Positions 34,906-43,855 of a DNA stretch of 64,000 bases are shown here, in pieces. How positions within the stretch are numbered: position 1 is the stretch's first letter; each line of letters opens with the position of its first letter. The position numbers were made by a program, and so were the translations under genes. Source of the DNA: Labilibaculum sp. DW002 (GTDB lineage Bacteria; Bacteroidota; Bacteroidia; Bacteroidales; Marinifilaceae); contig NZ_JAKJSC010000001.1 of assembly GCF_029029525.1 (NCBI RefSeq), positions 1,488,001 to 1,552,000 of the forward strand. Reading direction: 5' to 3'. The notes under the pieces are model-generated. The model was not told the DNA's origin. It saw only the letters and a program-made list of their open reading frames with translations, and ran no database searches.

Positions 34906-36536
34906 TAGTTCTTCTTGTTTTGTGGTTTGATTATTAGAACAGCATCGGCATTGTTGTACCATGGTGATTCAAAATCTTGTTTTTTATTTATCACCATGTT
35001 TTGGCTGTATTCTCCTGTTAATGTATTCATCCATTGAAACTCTACTGATTCATATTCATGGAAGAGAAATTCCGCTCTAAATTGATAGGTTTCATTCGGC
35101 ACATAAAACAGGTAAGTATCGTCACTTTTTAAGCAATATCCTGCCTGATTGCGCCAAGGTGTTGGTTTAAACTTGCTGAAATCGAATTTTGAAAACAAAT
35201 TGGTCATGTGTTTGAAATACTCAAACTTTGGTTTGATAAAATCTTCCGTTTGTTCGTAAGGATTGTGAATTACCACATTCCAACTGGCAGCCTGCCAATA
35301 ATAAGTTGAATATACACCAGCAAACACGCATTGGTAATTTCTTCTCAAGCAAACTTCCGGATCGATATAACTTCCTACAAATACTTCATATGGCGACGCT
35401 TCGTAGCCACCGTGTTCTATATTGAAAACCGGCTTCGTTTTGTAATTATTGTAATCATCAAGCATGTTGTGATACAAAGAAAAAGTCCAATCCTGACGAG
35501 AAATAAAATCAACAGATTCAGGATGACGCTTACAAAATCCATAATCATGAACTGTTACCAATCGATTAAACGCATTTCCTTCTCGTAACCTTTTAATTCG
35601 CTCCAAAATATAAGCATCATCGGCTCTACCGTAATACAATGCTTCTTTTGAAACATCCCACATTACATTTGGAAAGGCTCCGTATCGTTTCACCACATAA
35701 TCGTAATACATGTTGTCGGCATCTGAATACATTTCAGGCCAAGCAACCAACTTATTCCACACATATATCATTAAATGAGAGACAATATCTTTCTCATTCA
35801 TCAATTCGATGGTACGGTCTAACTTTTTAAAGAATTCAACATTTAAAGCTGAATAATCAGGTTTATCATTATTTCCTAGGAATGGAAAAATATCTTTAGG
35901 TCCACCATATTCATGTTCCGGATGCTTTGCTAACTTTTTATCTTTATTCCAACTTACATCATATGAAAAAACATTCATCACTACCTGATTGAAACCATTC
36001 TCATTTAATAAATCCAATAAGTGCTCTGTTTTTGGTAAACCATCTTCATTATGGTAATCCAAGGCGTAAAGCCAATCACACTCAAATGCAGTTAAGAAAT
36101 AAGATTTCCCGCTCTCGTAAAAGAAATTTCTTGGTTTTTCTGGATTCAAAACGATTCCACCTTTTTGTCCCTCTCTTCCCTTCTCATCAATAAGCAACAC
36201 TCCTTTTTTAGCATTTAATGCTTTTATCTCAGAACTTGTAGTATAAGACCATTTTCCAGCTTCAGCAGTTGAAAAACGAATTAGCCACTCATTTTCTCCA
36301 TTATAAAATCCGGGAACAATTTGCTCCTTACCTTGCGGACTAATAAACTTGGCCGAAAAATCTACAACAAAAGGATTTTTAAGTTTACTCTTTGCTTTAA
36401 AGGAAATATCCACAACTTCCCATTTTTGAATCGCAATTAAACTCTTAGTGTATTTTTCTTTTTTAATCTCTGCCTTAGATATTGTAAAAACACTAATGCA
36501 AAATACGATCAATAACAATTTCCTTACTGACGACAT
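34905..36536 (-). CDS. DUF5060 plus TIM-barrel putative glycoside hydrolase
   Basis: 543 aa with a signal peptide (MSSVRKLLLIVFCISVFTISKA). Residues about 35-110 are the Ig-like DUF5060 domain (WEVVDISFKAKSKLKNPFVVDF, GENEWLIRFSTAEAGKWSYTT). A TIM barrel of the DUF4038/apiosidase-like type follows (FFYESGKSYFLTAFECDWLYAL, NGFNQVVMNVFSYDVSWN). PVFNIEHGGYE holds the likely nucleophile Glu; the acid/base strand reads NVMWDVSKEALY, where Lys stands in place of the Asn that normally precedes Glu. Substrate unknown; presumably a galactan side chain. First gene of the five-gene operon, preceded by a C-run promoter at 36605-36661. Confidence 0.8.
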   Translation of the reverse strand: MSSVRKLLLIVFCISVFTISKAEIKKEKYTKSLIAIQKWEVVDISFKAKSKLKNPFVVDFSAKFISPQGKEQIVPGFYNGENEWLIRFSTAEAGKWSYTTSSEIKALNAKKGVLLIDEKGREGQKGGIVLNPEKPRNFFYESGKSYFLTAFECDWLYALDYHNEDGLPKTEHLLDLLNENGFNQVVMNVFSYDVSWNKDKKLAKHPEHEYGGPKDIFPFLGNNDKPDYSALNVEFFKKLDRTIELMNEKDIVSHLMIYVWNKLVAWPEMYSDADNMYYDYVVKRYGAFPNVMWDVSKEALYYGRADDAYILERIKRLREGNAFNRLVTVHDYGFCKRHPESVDFISRQDWTFSLYHNMLDDYNNYKTKPVFNIEHGGYEASPYEVFVGSYIDPEVCLRRNYQCVFAGVYSTYYWQAASWNVVIHNPYEQTEDFIKPKFEYFKHMTNLFSKFDFSKFKPTPWRNQAGYCLKSDDTYLFYVPNETYQFRAEFLFHEYESVEFQWMNTLTGEYSQNMVINKKQDFESPWYNNADAVLIIKPQNKKN

Positions 36537-36604
36537 AAAATTTTATTATATAGGTTTTTTTCCATGCTTGGAATAAGTATTTCCTTAACTCCTCTCCTTC
36601 AATT

Positions 36605-36661
36605 CAAAATTACATAAGCTTATACTGCTTATTGGGATAGATTAACAACAAAAGAGGGGGG
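36605..36661 (-). promoter_or_regulatory. Galactan-locus promoter with C-run direct repeat (operon of DUF5060-sulfatase-plug-GH97-GH16)
   Basis: Minus strand: -7 box TAATTTTG (36605-36612), exact consensus. 21 nt upstream is a half-site ATCCCAAT (CCC at 36634-36636); 43 nt upstream is ACCCCCCTC (run at 36656-36661). The repeat spacing is 22 bp. The same layout recurs at five other promoters of the locus. The rest of the 321-bp gap to 36858 holds no gene; I found no clear -7 box for the plus-strand CE2-like gene. Confidence 0.65.
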
Positions 36662-36857
36662 TAAATAACACACAAATCCCTACAATGCACTCAACACACT
36701 CATTATCTGACAACAAAAGCTTACCTGTCTCATTCCTGCTCAATGTAATCAACATATAATTATTGGATTAAAGCTTAGATATTGTCATGAAAAAAATAGA
36801 AATTGCAAATAAATTTAAAATCTAGTTTCATCTTAATTCATAAAAAATAAACACATT

Positions 36858-37946
36858 ATGAAGTACTTTATTGGAATTCTACTCTTCGCACAAATTCTGA
36901 TTTCGTGCAATACGAGCACGGAAAACATTACAGTCTCCCCAAATTCCGAGGCATTAAGTTATATGGGAAGAACCATTACTCTTTCAGATTCTTCAGCCAC
37001 TGAATTGTGCTGGTCGGGAGCTTCGGTTGAAATTAACTTTGAAGGCCAAGAGCTACGAGCAAGTTTAAAAAATAACCTGCGCGACAATTATTATAATGTG
37101 CTTATTGATGGTGTAATGGACACAATTTTACGCATTGATACCCTAAGAAAGGAATATATTTTAGCCAAAAATTTACCCAAAGGAAAACACAACATTCAAC
37201 TATTTAGAAGAACAGAATGGACCTTTGGAAAAACTCAATTTTATGGATTTAGCATTAAAGGAGATGCAAAACTTTTGCCTGCTTCAGCAATAAAGAAACG
37301 AAGCATTGAATTTTATGGCAATTCTATAACTGCGGGTCACGGAACCGATGATCCAACTGAACAAGATCGTTGGGATAGCATCTACTCCAATAATTACAAT
37401 ACATACGCTTCGGTAACAGCTCGACATTTTGATGCTCAGTATTCATGTATAGCAAGAGGTGGAATTGGAATCATGGTGAGTTGGTTCAACCAAATTATGC
37501 CCGACTTGTATTATCGTCACGATCCAACAGATAGTAATTCGAAGTGGGATTTTAACTCAAATCCTGTTGATGTGGTAGTTGTTAACTTGTTTCAAAATGA
37601 TTCGTGGATTGTAAATTACCCAGAACATGAAGAGTACAAAAGAAGATTTTCCAACAATTCACCAGACAAAGAATACATCATTAAATCATACGCTAATTTT
37701 GTAAGCAAAATTAGAGGTCATTATCCAGATGCTGATATTGTTTGTATGCTAGGTAATATGGATGTAACTCAAGAGGGTTCTTTATGGCCTGGATACGTAA
37801 AAGAAGCTGTTAAAACTTTAAAGGATGATAAAATCTCAAGCTTTTTTATGCCTTATAAAAAAAGCAAAGGGCATCCTCAAATAGCAGATCAAAAACGAAT
37901 GGGTGAAGCATTAATCCAACACATAGAAGAAACTATTGGTTGGTAA
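36858..37946 (+). CDS. SGNH/GDSL-type carbohydrate esterase (CE2-like)
   Basis: 362 aa lipoprotein (MKYFIGILLFAQILISC, Cys17). An N-terminal jelly-roll of about 120 residues (MGRTITLSDSSATELCWSGASVEINFEGQ) is followed by an SGNH hydrolase domain: the nucleophile Ser in RSIEFYGNSITAGHG, the oxyanion Gly in ARGGIGI, VVVNLFQND, and the C-terminal His in KGHPQIADQKRMGEAL. This two-domain layout is that of CE2 acetyl esterases. Removes O-acyl groups from oligosaccharides in the periplasm, presumably decorations on the algal galactan. Divergent from the DUF5060 operon and ended by the hairpin at 37963-37994. Confidence 0.82.
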   Translation: MKYFIGILLFAQILISCNTSTENITVSPNSEALSYMGRTITLSDSSATELCWSGASVEINFEGQELRASLKNNLRDNYYNVLIDGVMDTILRIDTLRKEYILAKNLPKGKHNIQLFRRTEWTFGKTQFYGFSIKGDAKLLPASAIKKRSIEFYGNSITAGHGTDDPTEQDRWDSIYSNNYNTYASVTARHFDAQYSCIARGGIGIMVSWFNQIMPDLYYRHDPTDSNSKWDFNSNPVDVVVVNLFQNDSWIVNYPEHEEYKRRFSNNSPDKEYIIKSYANFVSKIRGHYPDADIVCMLGNMDVTQEGSLWPGYVKEAVKTLKDDKISSFFMPYKKSKGHPQIADQKRMGEALIQHIEETIGW

Positions 37947-37962
37947 AAAAATCGTGCATATA

Positions 37963-37994
37963 AAAACCCCACGCGGTCGAAGACGTGAGGTTTT
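37963..37994 (+). terminator. Terminator of the CE2-like gene
   Basis: Stem AAAACCCCACG (37963-37973) / CGTGAGGTTTT (37984-37994) with one mismatch and a 10-nt loop, T-rich end. A second small hairpin AGACTCA/TGAGTCT (38001-38007/38013-38019) lies next to it and may serve the convergent GH86 gene, though with a poor U-tract. Confidence 0.7.
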
Positions 37995-38033
37995 AATTTC
38001 AGACTCAAGAAATGAGTCTCTAACCAACTAACT

Positions 38034-40178
38034 CTAATTCACAATAACCTTTTGAGTATAAACAGCATTTTCGCCAGTTAATCTCAAAATATAAAGACCT
38101 TTTCTTGTTGGCATATCAGAAATATGTATTTCCGATTGTCCTCTGTTAATATTTTCTGATTTTATTACTTTCCCATTCATAGAAACAAGGTCCATTGTTC
38201 TAAAAGTATTTTCGATCATCATCACTTTCATCCATCCTTCTGTAATTAAAGTTGGATACACCTTAACCCCATATTCTTTTGCATCTTTTATTCCAACAGC
38301 CAATCTGGTATCATGTAAATTAACCTGCATTATTACCGAACTTACTCGGCCATCATTATCAGAAAACTGAATAGACACTTCATTATCTTCCTTTAGATAC
38401 TCAATTGGAACTGGAATCTCAATCATACCAAAGAAATCATCGCGACTAGCCTGATCGTATCCTGCCCAATCTGAAGGAGGAGTAAGCGCATTACCATTAA
38501 CACGAACAGTTGGTCTTTTAGAGCGATTATGCTTTCTACCAATAGACATACGAAGACTGGCTGTTCCGCCATTATCACCAACATCAACACCGTTAATATG
38601 AAATGTTAATGCGCCCGTAATTTTTTTCAAATGCTCACTTGTATAATACTTTTTCGAACGAATTGCATTGGTAAAAACGATATTCTTATTGAAGGAGTAT
38701 TCCAAAACAACTGTTTCATCAGCAATTAATTTTATACTCGTTGGAGCAGTATTCTGGGTTTTATCTGTGTATTCAGGATCTTTATCATTCCAAATTTTCA
38801 AACTCTTAATTCGTACTGAAGTCAAATCATTCAATTCTTCAAATGATTCCAAATTTACAGTGCTTGTAGACTCTTCTAAATTACTCAATGCCAAATACAA
38901 TCTATTCTCATCAACAAAAGCATGACTCTGAATATCTGGATCTTCTGAAGACACAAAAACTCTTTTCCCTTTTACATCTTGCCATAATTCATAAAAATGT
39001 ACTCGTGGTGTATACACCCATTCTGTATTAGAATCTATTGGAACACCTGTAACACTTGGACGCCATAAAACTGCTCCGTATGGCTCGTAGTTATTACTTG
39101 CATTAATATGCCATGTTGCTTTTGATGTAATAAATGGTATTGCAATTTGCAAATCATTTTCTCTATCAAGCAAATTGAATATGATATGGTTTATAGCTTT
39201 TACCGATTGTATACTTTTCAAATCACTATAACCATCAGGGTAACCCTTCTCAATTCCTCCAAATTCTGATATTGCATGAGGTTTAACAACGCCCCACTTT
39301 GCATAGCTATAGGTTTCAATTAGATCTAAAATTGCTTCTGAATTAGAACCAGATCTCTTATTATCTCCACCTGTCACATTAATTCCATCGTACAGGTGAG
39401 TTGCAAAAGCATCCATGTGATCACCTGCAACATCCATAAACATTTTCATTCGAGAATCCCAATATCCAAAATCCCAAAGTTCCATAGATGGCCATGCACT
39501 TGAATAACCAATTACATTTACATTTTCCAATTCTGGTGTTTCATCGAATTTTTTACCAATCGCTCCAAACCATTCTGCCATTCTTTGACGCATTTTAGCA
39601 TCATCAGGCTGTTCTGCGGAAAAATCTGCATCTCCTGCATGAACAAATGGCTCATTCATTGGCTCGTACCACATCGGACGATCCTCATCGGTATAAAAAT
39701 GCTTAAAATATTCAGCAGCCCATATTGCGGCTTTATCCGTATCTATACTCCATCTTACAACCGACTCAGGATGTGCTGTAACAATAAGTCTATTGGATTT
39801 TCTCCAATAATATGGTTGCGATTTTGAATAATTGACTGTATTAGTACCTTTACTAATAATTGTTTGCTCATCCTCAGGATATACACCTACTTCTCCTCCT
39901 GCATTATTTTTTGCCCATGCAAATGGCCCCCAAAAGCTTCGTCCGTAATTAACACCCAACTCTTCTGTTAAATGATTGTATTCATCATCTGTTACATTTC
40001 CGTCAGCCCATCCTCCATGCAAATTGAAATATTTGCTTCTATCAATCTCAGATACATCACCAATATAACGTTGCATAGATGGATCTACCGTTATTTTATT
40101 TTGTGCATTACCTGAGGTAATGCAAGCAAATACAGTTAAAAGAGTACAAAGAGTAAAAATTCTTTTCATAGGTTTCAT
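38034..40178 (-). CDS. GH86 beta-agarase/porphyranase with T9SS sorting domain
   Basis: 714 aa. Signal peptide (KRIFTLCTLLTVFACITSGNAQ). GH86 signatures: GDVSEIDRSKYFNLHG at about residue 40, LGVNYGRSFWGP, MWYEPMNEPFVHAGD with acid/base Glu176 and AISEFGG with nucleophile Glu305. Two C-terminal beta-sandwich segments follow (about 410-640), ending in a T9SS type A domain (GVKVYPTLITEGWMKV, PTRKGLYILRL, ending TQKVIVN). GH86 enzymes cleave beta-1,4 bonds in agarose or porphyran endolytically; surface or extracellular location follows from T9SS. Starts at 40178 or at the second Met (40169) both fit. Monocistronic, with its own C-run promoter. Confidence 0.9.
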   Translation of the reverse strand: MKPMKRIFTLCTLLTVFACITSGNAQNKITVDPSMQRYIGDVSEIDRSKYFNLHGGWADGNVTDDEYNHLTEELGVNYGRSFWGPFAWAKNNAGGEVGVYPEDEQTIISKGTNTVNYSKSQPYYWRKSNRLIVTAHPESVVRWSIDTDKAAIWAAEYFKHFYTDEDRPMWYEPMNEPFVHAGDADFSAEQPDDAKMRQRMAEWFGAIGKKFDETPELENVNVIGYSSAWPSMELWDFGYWDSRMKMFMDVAGDHMDAFATHLYDGINVTGGDNKRSGSNSEAILDLIETYSYAKWGVVKPHAISEFGGIEKGYPDGYSDLKSIQSVKAINHIIFNLLDRENDLQIAIPFITSKATWHINASNNYEPYGAVLWRPSVTGVPIDSNTEWVYTPRVHFYELWQDVKGKRVFVSSEDPDIQSHAFVDENRLYLALSNLEESTSTVNLESFEELNDLTSVRIKSLKIWNDKDPEYTDKTQNTAPTSIKLIADETVVLEYSFNKNIVFTNAIRSKKYYTSEHLKKITGALTFHINGVDVGDNGGTASLRMSIGRKHNRSKRPTVRVNGNALTPPSDWAGYDQASRDDFFGMIEIPVPIEYLKEDNEVSIQFSDNDGRVSSVIMQVNLHDTRLAVGIKDAKEYGVKVYPTLITEGWMKVMMIENTFRTMDLVSMNGKVIKSENINRGQSEIHISDMPTRKGLYILRLTGENAVYTQKVIVN

Positions 40179-40198
40179 TTAAATCGGTTTCGATTACA

Positions 40199-40256
40199 CA
40201 AAGAGGTCGAAAAAAAAATAATATCACGGAAAGAAAAGCCAATTAAATACGGGGGG
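40199..40256 (-). promoter_or_regulatory. Galactan-locus promoter with C-run direct repeat (GH86)
   Basis: Minus strand: weak -7 box CCTCTTTG (40199-40206, TTTG intact but TA lost). 21 nt upstream TTTCCGTGAT (CC at 40228-40229); 44 nt upstream ATCCCCCCGTAT (run at 40251-40256). The two half-sites share CCGT. The poor -7 box suggests dependence on an activator. Confidence 0.6.
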
Positions 40257-40313
40257 ATTTTAAATATAAGAATCCTAAACCTCCACTTATTCAGTAATCT
40301 AAAGCATAAAAAA

Positions 40314-40343
40314 TAACCACCTCTTAAAATTAAGAAGCGGCTA
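40314..40343 (-). terminator. Terminator of the sulfatase gene ending at 40390
   Basis: 14-bp stem (40314-40327 / 40330-40343) with several G-U pairs in the minus-strand RNA, followed by a T6 tract on that strand. It separates the sulfatase from the GH86 promoter. Confidence 0.75.
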
Positions 40344-40389
40344 CTAATTTATCCAACTATAAAAAAATCATCTAATATCCAGAATGCTC

Positions 40390-42075
40390 CTATTCATGCT
40401 TAACAATACCATATTCCTCCATCATACTGTCAGCTGTATATCTCACGACCTTTGGTTTTTCTGTTCCTCTTGCCTCTTTAATTAAAATTTCCCACTGTTC
40501 TTTAAGCATCTCTAACTTATCGGTATGTTGTGAGTTCTCAATTAAATTAGTTAGTTCCTGAGGATCATCTTTTAAATTGTAAAGCTCTTCGTAAACAGCC
40601 TGCTCTCCCATTAAAGGACCTTCTACAAAAGAGCGATACAAAGCAATATCGGGATCGTGAACCGCATACAGCATTTTATTTAGTTTGATACCTAACTCTT
40701 TTGCTGTTGCAATTTTCACACTTGCCGAAAGGTTCTCATTCTTATAATAACGGATGTATTTCCATTCTTTATTTTGAACGGATTCGCATCGAGGATTTCC
40801 AAATTGAGTAGACCATAAATTTTCTGTGTACAAGAAATCTCTCACCTTCTCATTCGAATCATCTACGATACCAGAAATATCTTTTCCTTGATAACTTTTA
40901 GGAGTATCTACACCAGCATAAGACAAAATGGTTGGTGCAATATCAATTGTTTGAATCAATTCATTAACAACTCTACCCCTCGCTTTTCGCGATGTCATTG
41001 GATTATAAACAATCATTGGAACATGAGTACATTGTTCGTAGCACAAGGCTTTTCCTCCTAAGCCTTGCTGTCCCATGAACAAACCATGATCAGAAGTATA
41101 AATAATGATTGTGTTTTTATCTAAACCTTGTTTCTTTAAATTAGCTCTCAATTTCCCTAACAAACCATCAATTCCTGTCATGGCTTGCATTTGCCTTATT
41201 TCTCTTTCTTTTAGATCTTCTGGTGTATCAGTATAATTATAACCAACTTGACGATCTTCTGCTCTCAATAAATCCGAAGGTAATTTTGGCGTTATGATAT
41301 CTTTTTTAGCAATATAATTTGGAACTAAAGGAATATCAAGATCACGATACAATTCACGGTAAATTACTGAATCTGTTGGCAATTGTTTCATGGTTCCAGT
41401 ACTTGCACCATGCGGTAAATTAAAACAGATACTTAAGCAAAATGGCTTATCATCTGGTCTTGACTCCAAAAAATGAACAGCTCCATCCAAACGATATTCA
41501 TTATTATCCAAGAAATCCTCTATGCCTTCATTAATGATCTCAACTTGAGTATCGTGCTTTGCCGATTTAAAAATCTTGTGTCTTTTCTTAGGATAAAAAC
41601 TAAGATGACCATGACCTGAATACCAATAATCAAAAGATTTATCCATTAATCCACTTTGATATCCACCATTACCTATTGGAGAATGATTTTTCCCAATGTA
41701 TCCAGTATAATATCCATTCTCCTTCAGTACAACAGGATAAGATTCTTTCCATGCCTCAGGAGAAACACTTGTTCCTGAATTAAAATTGACACCATGCTTG
41801 CGCTCAAACTGACTTAAAAGCATTGAAACTCGACTTGGTGTACAAATTGCACTGGTAACATGGGCATTCGTAAATCTTACGCCTTGTTCAGCCATCTTAT
41901 CAAAATGTGGTGTCTGAAGTAATTCATTCCCATTACATCCTAACAAATCAAATTGCTGATCATCCGTAAGGATAAAAATTACATTCGGTTTTGTTTCCTT
42001 TTTTATAGATTTAGCATTTGCACTAAAAATTGTTACTAATCCTAAGGCTATGCTTAAAAAATATTTACTTCTCAT
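40390..42075 (-). CDS. S1-family sulfatase
   Basis: 561 aa from the Met at 42075; the frame is open to 42105, but only MRSKYFLSIALGLVTIFSANA gives a signal peptide. FGly motif ICTPSR with Cys78. Metal-binding ILTDDQQFDLLG, and IIYTSDHGLFMGQQGLGGK late in the domain. GYIGKNHSPIG replaces the common GKWHLG, so the Lys-His pair has His one residue later. The C-terminus contains the NLKDDPQELTNL sub-domain common to S1 sulfatases. Presumably hydrolyses a galactose sulfate of the galactan in the periplasm. Single gene: C-run promoter at 42158-42215 and terminator at 40314-40343. Confidence 0.9.
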   Translation of the reverse strand: MRSKYFLSIALGLVTIFSANAKSIKKETKPNVIFILTDDQQFDLLGCNGNELLQTPHFDKMAEQGVRFTNAHVTSAICTPSRVSMLLSQFERKHGVNFNSGTSVSPEAWKESYPVVLKENGYYTGYIGKNHSPIGNGGYQSGLMDKSFDYWYSGHGHLSFYPKKRHKIFKSAKHDTQVEIINEGIEDFLDNNEYRLDGAVHFLESRPDDKPFCLSICFNLPHGASTGTMKQLPTDSVIYRELYRDLDIPLVPNYIAKKDIITPKLPSDLLRAEDRQVGYNYTDTPEDLKEREIRQMQAMTGIDGLLGKLRANLKKQGLDKNTIIIYTSDHGLFMGQQGLGGKALCYEQCTHVPMIVYNPMTSRKARGRVVNELIQTIDIAPTILSYAGVDTPKSYQGKDISGIVDDSNEKVRDFLYTENLWSTQFGNPRCESVQNKEWKYIRYYKNENLSASVKIATAKELGIKLNKMLYAVHDPDIALYRSFVEGPLMGEQAVYEELYNLKDDPQELTNLIENSQHTDKLEMLKEQWEILIKEARGTEKPKVVRYTADSMMEEYGIVKHE

Positions 42076-42157
42076 TCTAAAATAACAAGTTTGTATCATC
42101 ATCAACTCAAGCAGTCCTTTTCTCCAGTCTACAAATCAATAAATGAAAGTTACACTA

Positions 42158-42215
42158 CAAATAGACTTATTTTTCGTCAATATTACGGGGAATAATTCCA
42201 AATGATTATAGGGGG
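42158..42215 (-). promoter_or_regulatory. Galactan-locus promoter with C-run direct repeat (sulfatase)
   Basis: Minus strand: -7 box TCTATTTG (42158-42165, one mismatch). 21 nt upstream TTCCCCGTAAT (run 42187-42190); 45 nt upstream TTCCCCCTATAAT (run 42211-42215). Repeat spacing 24 bp. A third C-run on the plus strand (CCCC, 42268-42271) lies in the same 377-bp gap, with no -7 box at the matching distance. Confidence 0.6.
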
Positions 42216-42393
42216 AAATTAACAATTCTATTTACTTAGTAGTATCACTTCTTGTAAATAACAATTACCCCTACAGAGTAAGTAAATTCACAAATATCAA
42301 ATCAATTTTTATAAAAAGAAGCAATTCCATTGGTTTCTAAAGTGCCAATTACAAGTCCAATATAGAAATACACCACAGATAATCAATTATATT

Positions 42394-42428
42394 CCCCCTA
42401 TGCATATAAAGTTTTAGCTTTACATTTG
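42394..42428 (+). promoter_or_regulatory. Galactan-locus promoter (GH43-esterase operon)
   Basis: Exact -7 box TACATTTG (42421-42428), 25 nt before the ATG at 42453. The C-run TTCCCCCTATGCAT (42394-42398) ends 22 nt upstream, in the proximal position seen at the other promoters; the distal half-site is weak (CACCACAG, 42371-42378). Confidence 0.6.
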
Positions 42429-42452
42429 AGCTATACTTTAAATGATCAACTG

Positions 42453-43802
42453 ATGAACAAATCTATCCTATTAAGAGGTATTCTCTTTTTACTATTGGCA
42501 ATGCAATACTCTCTTGGGTATTCACAAAACCCACTTGTTACGCACATGTTTACTGCCGATCCTACGGCTCGTGTTTTTAATGGGAAATTATATGTATTTC
42601 CATCAAGCGATACCTATCCTCCTAATGGACGAGAAGCAGAATTTCCACGCTTTTGCATGCCAGGTTATCATGCCTTTTCTCTAGAGAATGGCTCCACTTG
42701 GAAAGATCATGGTTGGGTATTGAAAGAAAATGATGTGCCTTGGGGTGAAAAAGACACTTACGCTATGTGGGCTCCAGATTGTATTGAAAAAGATGGAAAA
42801 TACTATTATTACTACCCAGCGAAACCAAAAAATGATAGAGCTTTTAGAAGAATTGGCGTTGGGGTTTCTGATAAGCCAACAGGACCATTTAAGTGGGAAA
42901 AAAGTTTCATAAAAGATGTTACTGGAATTGATCCTGGACTACTATTGGACGATGACAATAAAGCTTACTTATTCTTTGGTGGTGGGCACGAATTGTATGC
43001 TGCACCCCTTAAAGACAACATGAAAGAAGTAGCGGCCAAACCTATTCTAATTGATGGATTGCCTGCTGGATATAAGGAAGGATCGTTCCCATTTAAGAAA
43101 GATGGCATTTACTATTTAACTTTTGCTCATGTTTTTCCTGATGAAGGATATACAATTGGCTATGCTACCAGTGATAAACCAATGGGACCTTATACTTACC
43201 AAGGGAAAATAATGGACAATATTTACAATGGTACCAATCATCATTCTGTTGTTAAATACAATGATCAATGGATTTTATTTTACCATTCGTGGGATATTAG
43301 CGGATACAACAAGCTACGTTCGATGAGAGCAGATTACATGACGTTCAAAAAAGATGGGACCATTAAAAAGGTTAAGCCTACGCTTCGTGGAATTGGTACT
43401 CCTCAGGTAAATGATACAATTCAGGTTGATCGTTGCAACGAAATATCAGGTGCAAAAACAGCTTTTGTTGGTGGTAACGAACCTAACGGATGGATGGTTT
43501 GTGATGCTAAAATGATGAGTTCTGTGAGATTTGATCGAGTAAAATTTGATGGAGCAAAAAAAATCCAAGCTCGTATAGCAAGCGGTCAAAGAAATGGTAG
43601 TTTCGAAATAAGATTGAACAATCCAAAAGGTAAATTAATTGCAGAATTCCCTATAAACTATACTGGTGGATGGAACACATGGGAAACTATAGAAACAGAA
43701 CTTAAAGAGCCGATTACAGGGACGCATAACCTAGTTGTTGTCTTTAAATCTGATTGGGGTAATACCAAATCGGTTAATTTGAATTGGTTATTACTTAAAT
43801 AA
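42453..43802 (+). CDS. GH43 family hydrolase with CBM6-like domain
   Basis: 449 aa from the ATG at 42453; the preceding in-frame TTG at 42426 lies inside the -7 box and is rejected. Signal peptide (MNKSILLRGILFLLLAMQYSLGYSQ). Five-bladed propeller with the GH43 acids: base Asp36 in MFTADPTARVF, pKa Asp in TGIDPGLLLD and acid Glu in YKEGSFPF. The C-terminal about 130 residues are CBM6-like (ASGQRNGSFEIRLNNPKGK, GGWNTWETIE). It is paralogous to the GH43 gene at 50443-51792, which shares HMYTADPTARV and YKEGSF. The substrate may be arabinose-, xylose- or galactose-containing; not decidable. First gene of a two-gene operon with the esterase. Confidence 0.88.
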   Translation: MNKSILLRGILFLLLAMQYSLGYSQNPLVTHMFTADPTARVFNGKLYVFPSSDTYPPNGREAEFPRFCMPGYHAFSLENGSTWKDHGWVLKENDVPWGEKDTYAMWAPDCIEKDGKYYYYYPAKPKNDRAFRRIGVGVSDKPTGPFKWEKSFIKDVTGIDPGLLLDDDNKAYLFFGGGHELYAAPLKDNMKEVAAKPILIDGLPAGYKEGSFPFKKDGIYYLTFAHVFPDEGYTIGYATSDKPMGPYTYQGKIMDNIYNGTNHHSVVKYNDQWILFYHSWDISGYNKLRSMRADYMTFKKDGTIKKVKPTLRGIGTPQVNDTIQVDRCNEISGAKTAFVGGNEPNGWMVCDAKMMSSVRFDRVKFDGAKKIQARIASGQRNGSFEIRLNNPKGKLIAEFPINYTGGWNTWETIETELKEPITGTHNLVVVFKSDWGNTKSVNLNWLLLK

Positions 43803-43855
43803 GATTAAGATTTTATCTGTATTTTAGCAAGTCATAAAAAAGCTATTATTCTAGT

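Noticed and set aside
34906-34962. Longer N-terminus for the sulfatase overlapping the DUF5060 gene
   Set aside because: The extra 19 residues are Cys/Gln-rich and precede a normal lipoprotein signal starting at 34905, whose ATG overlaps the upstream stop.
42426-42452. TTG start for the GH43 gene
   Set aside because: The codon falls inside the TACATTTG -7 box; the ATG at 42453 begins a proper signal peptide.
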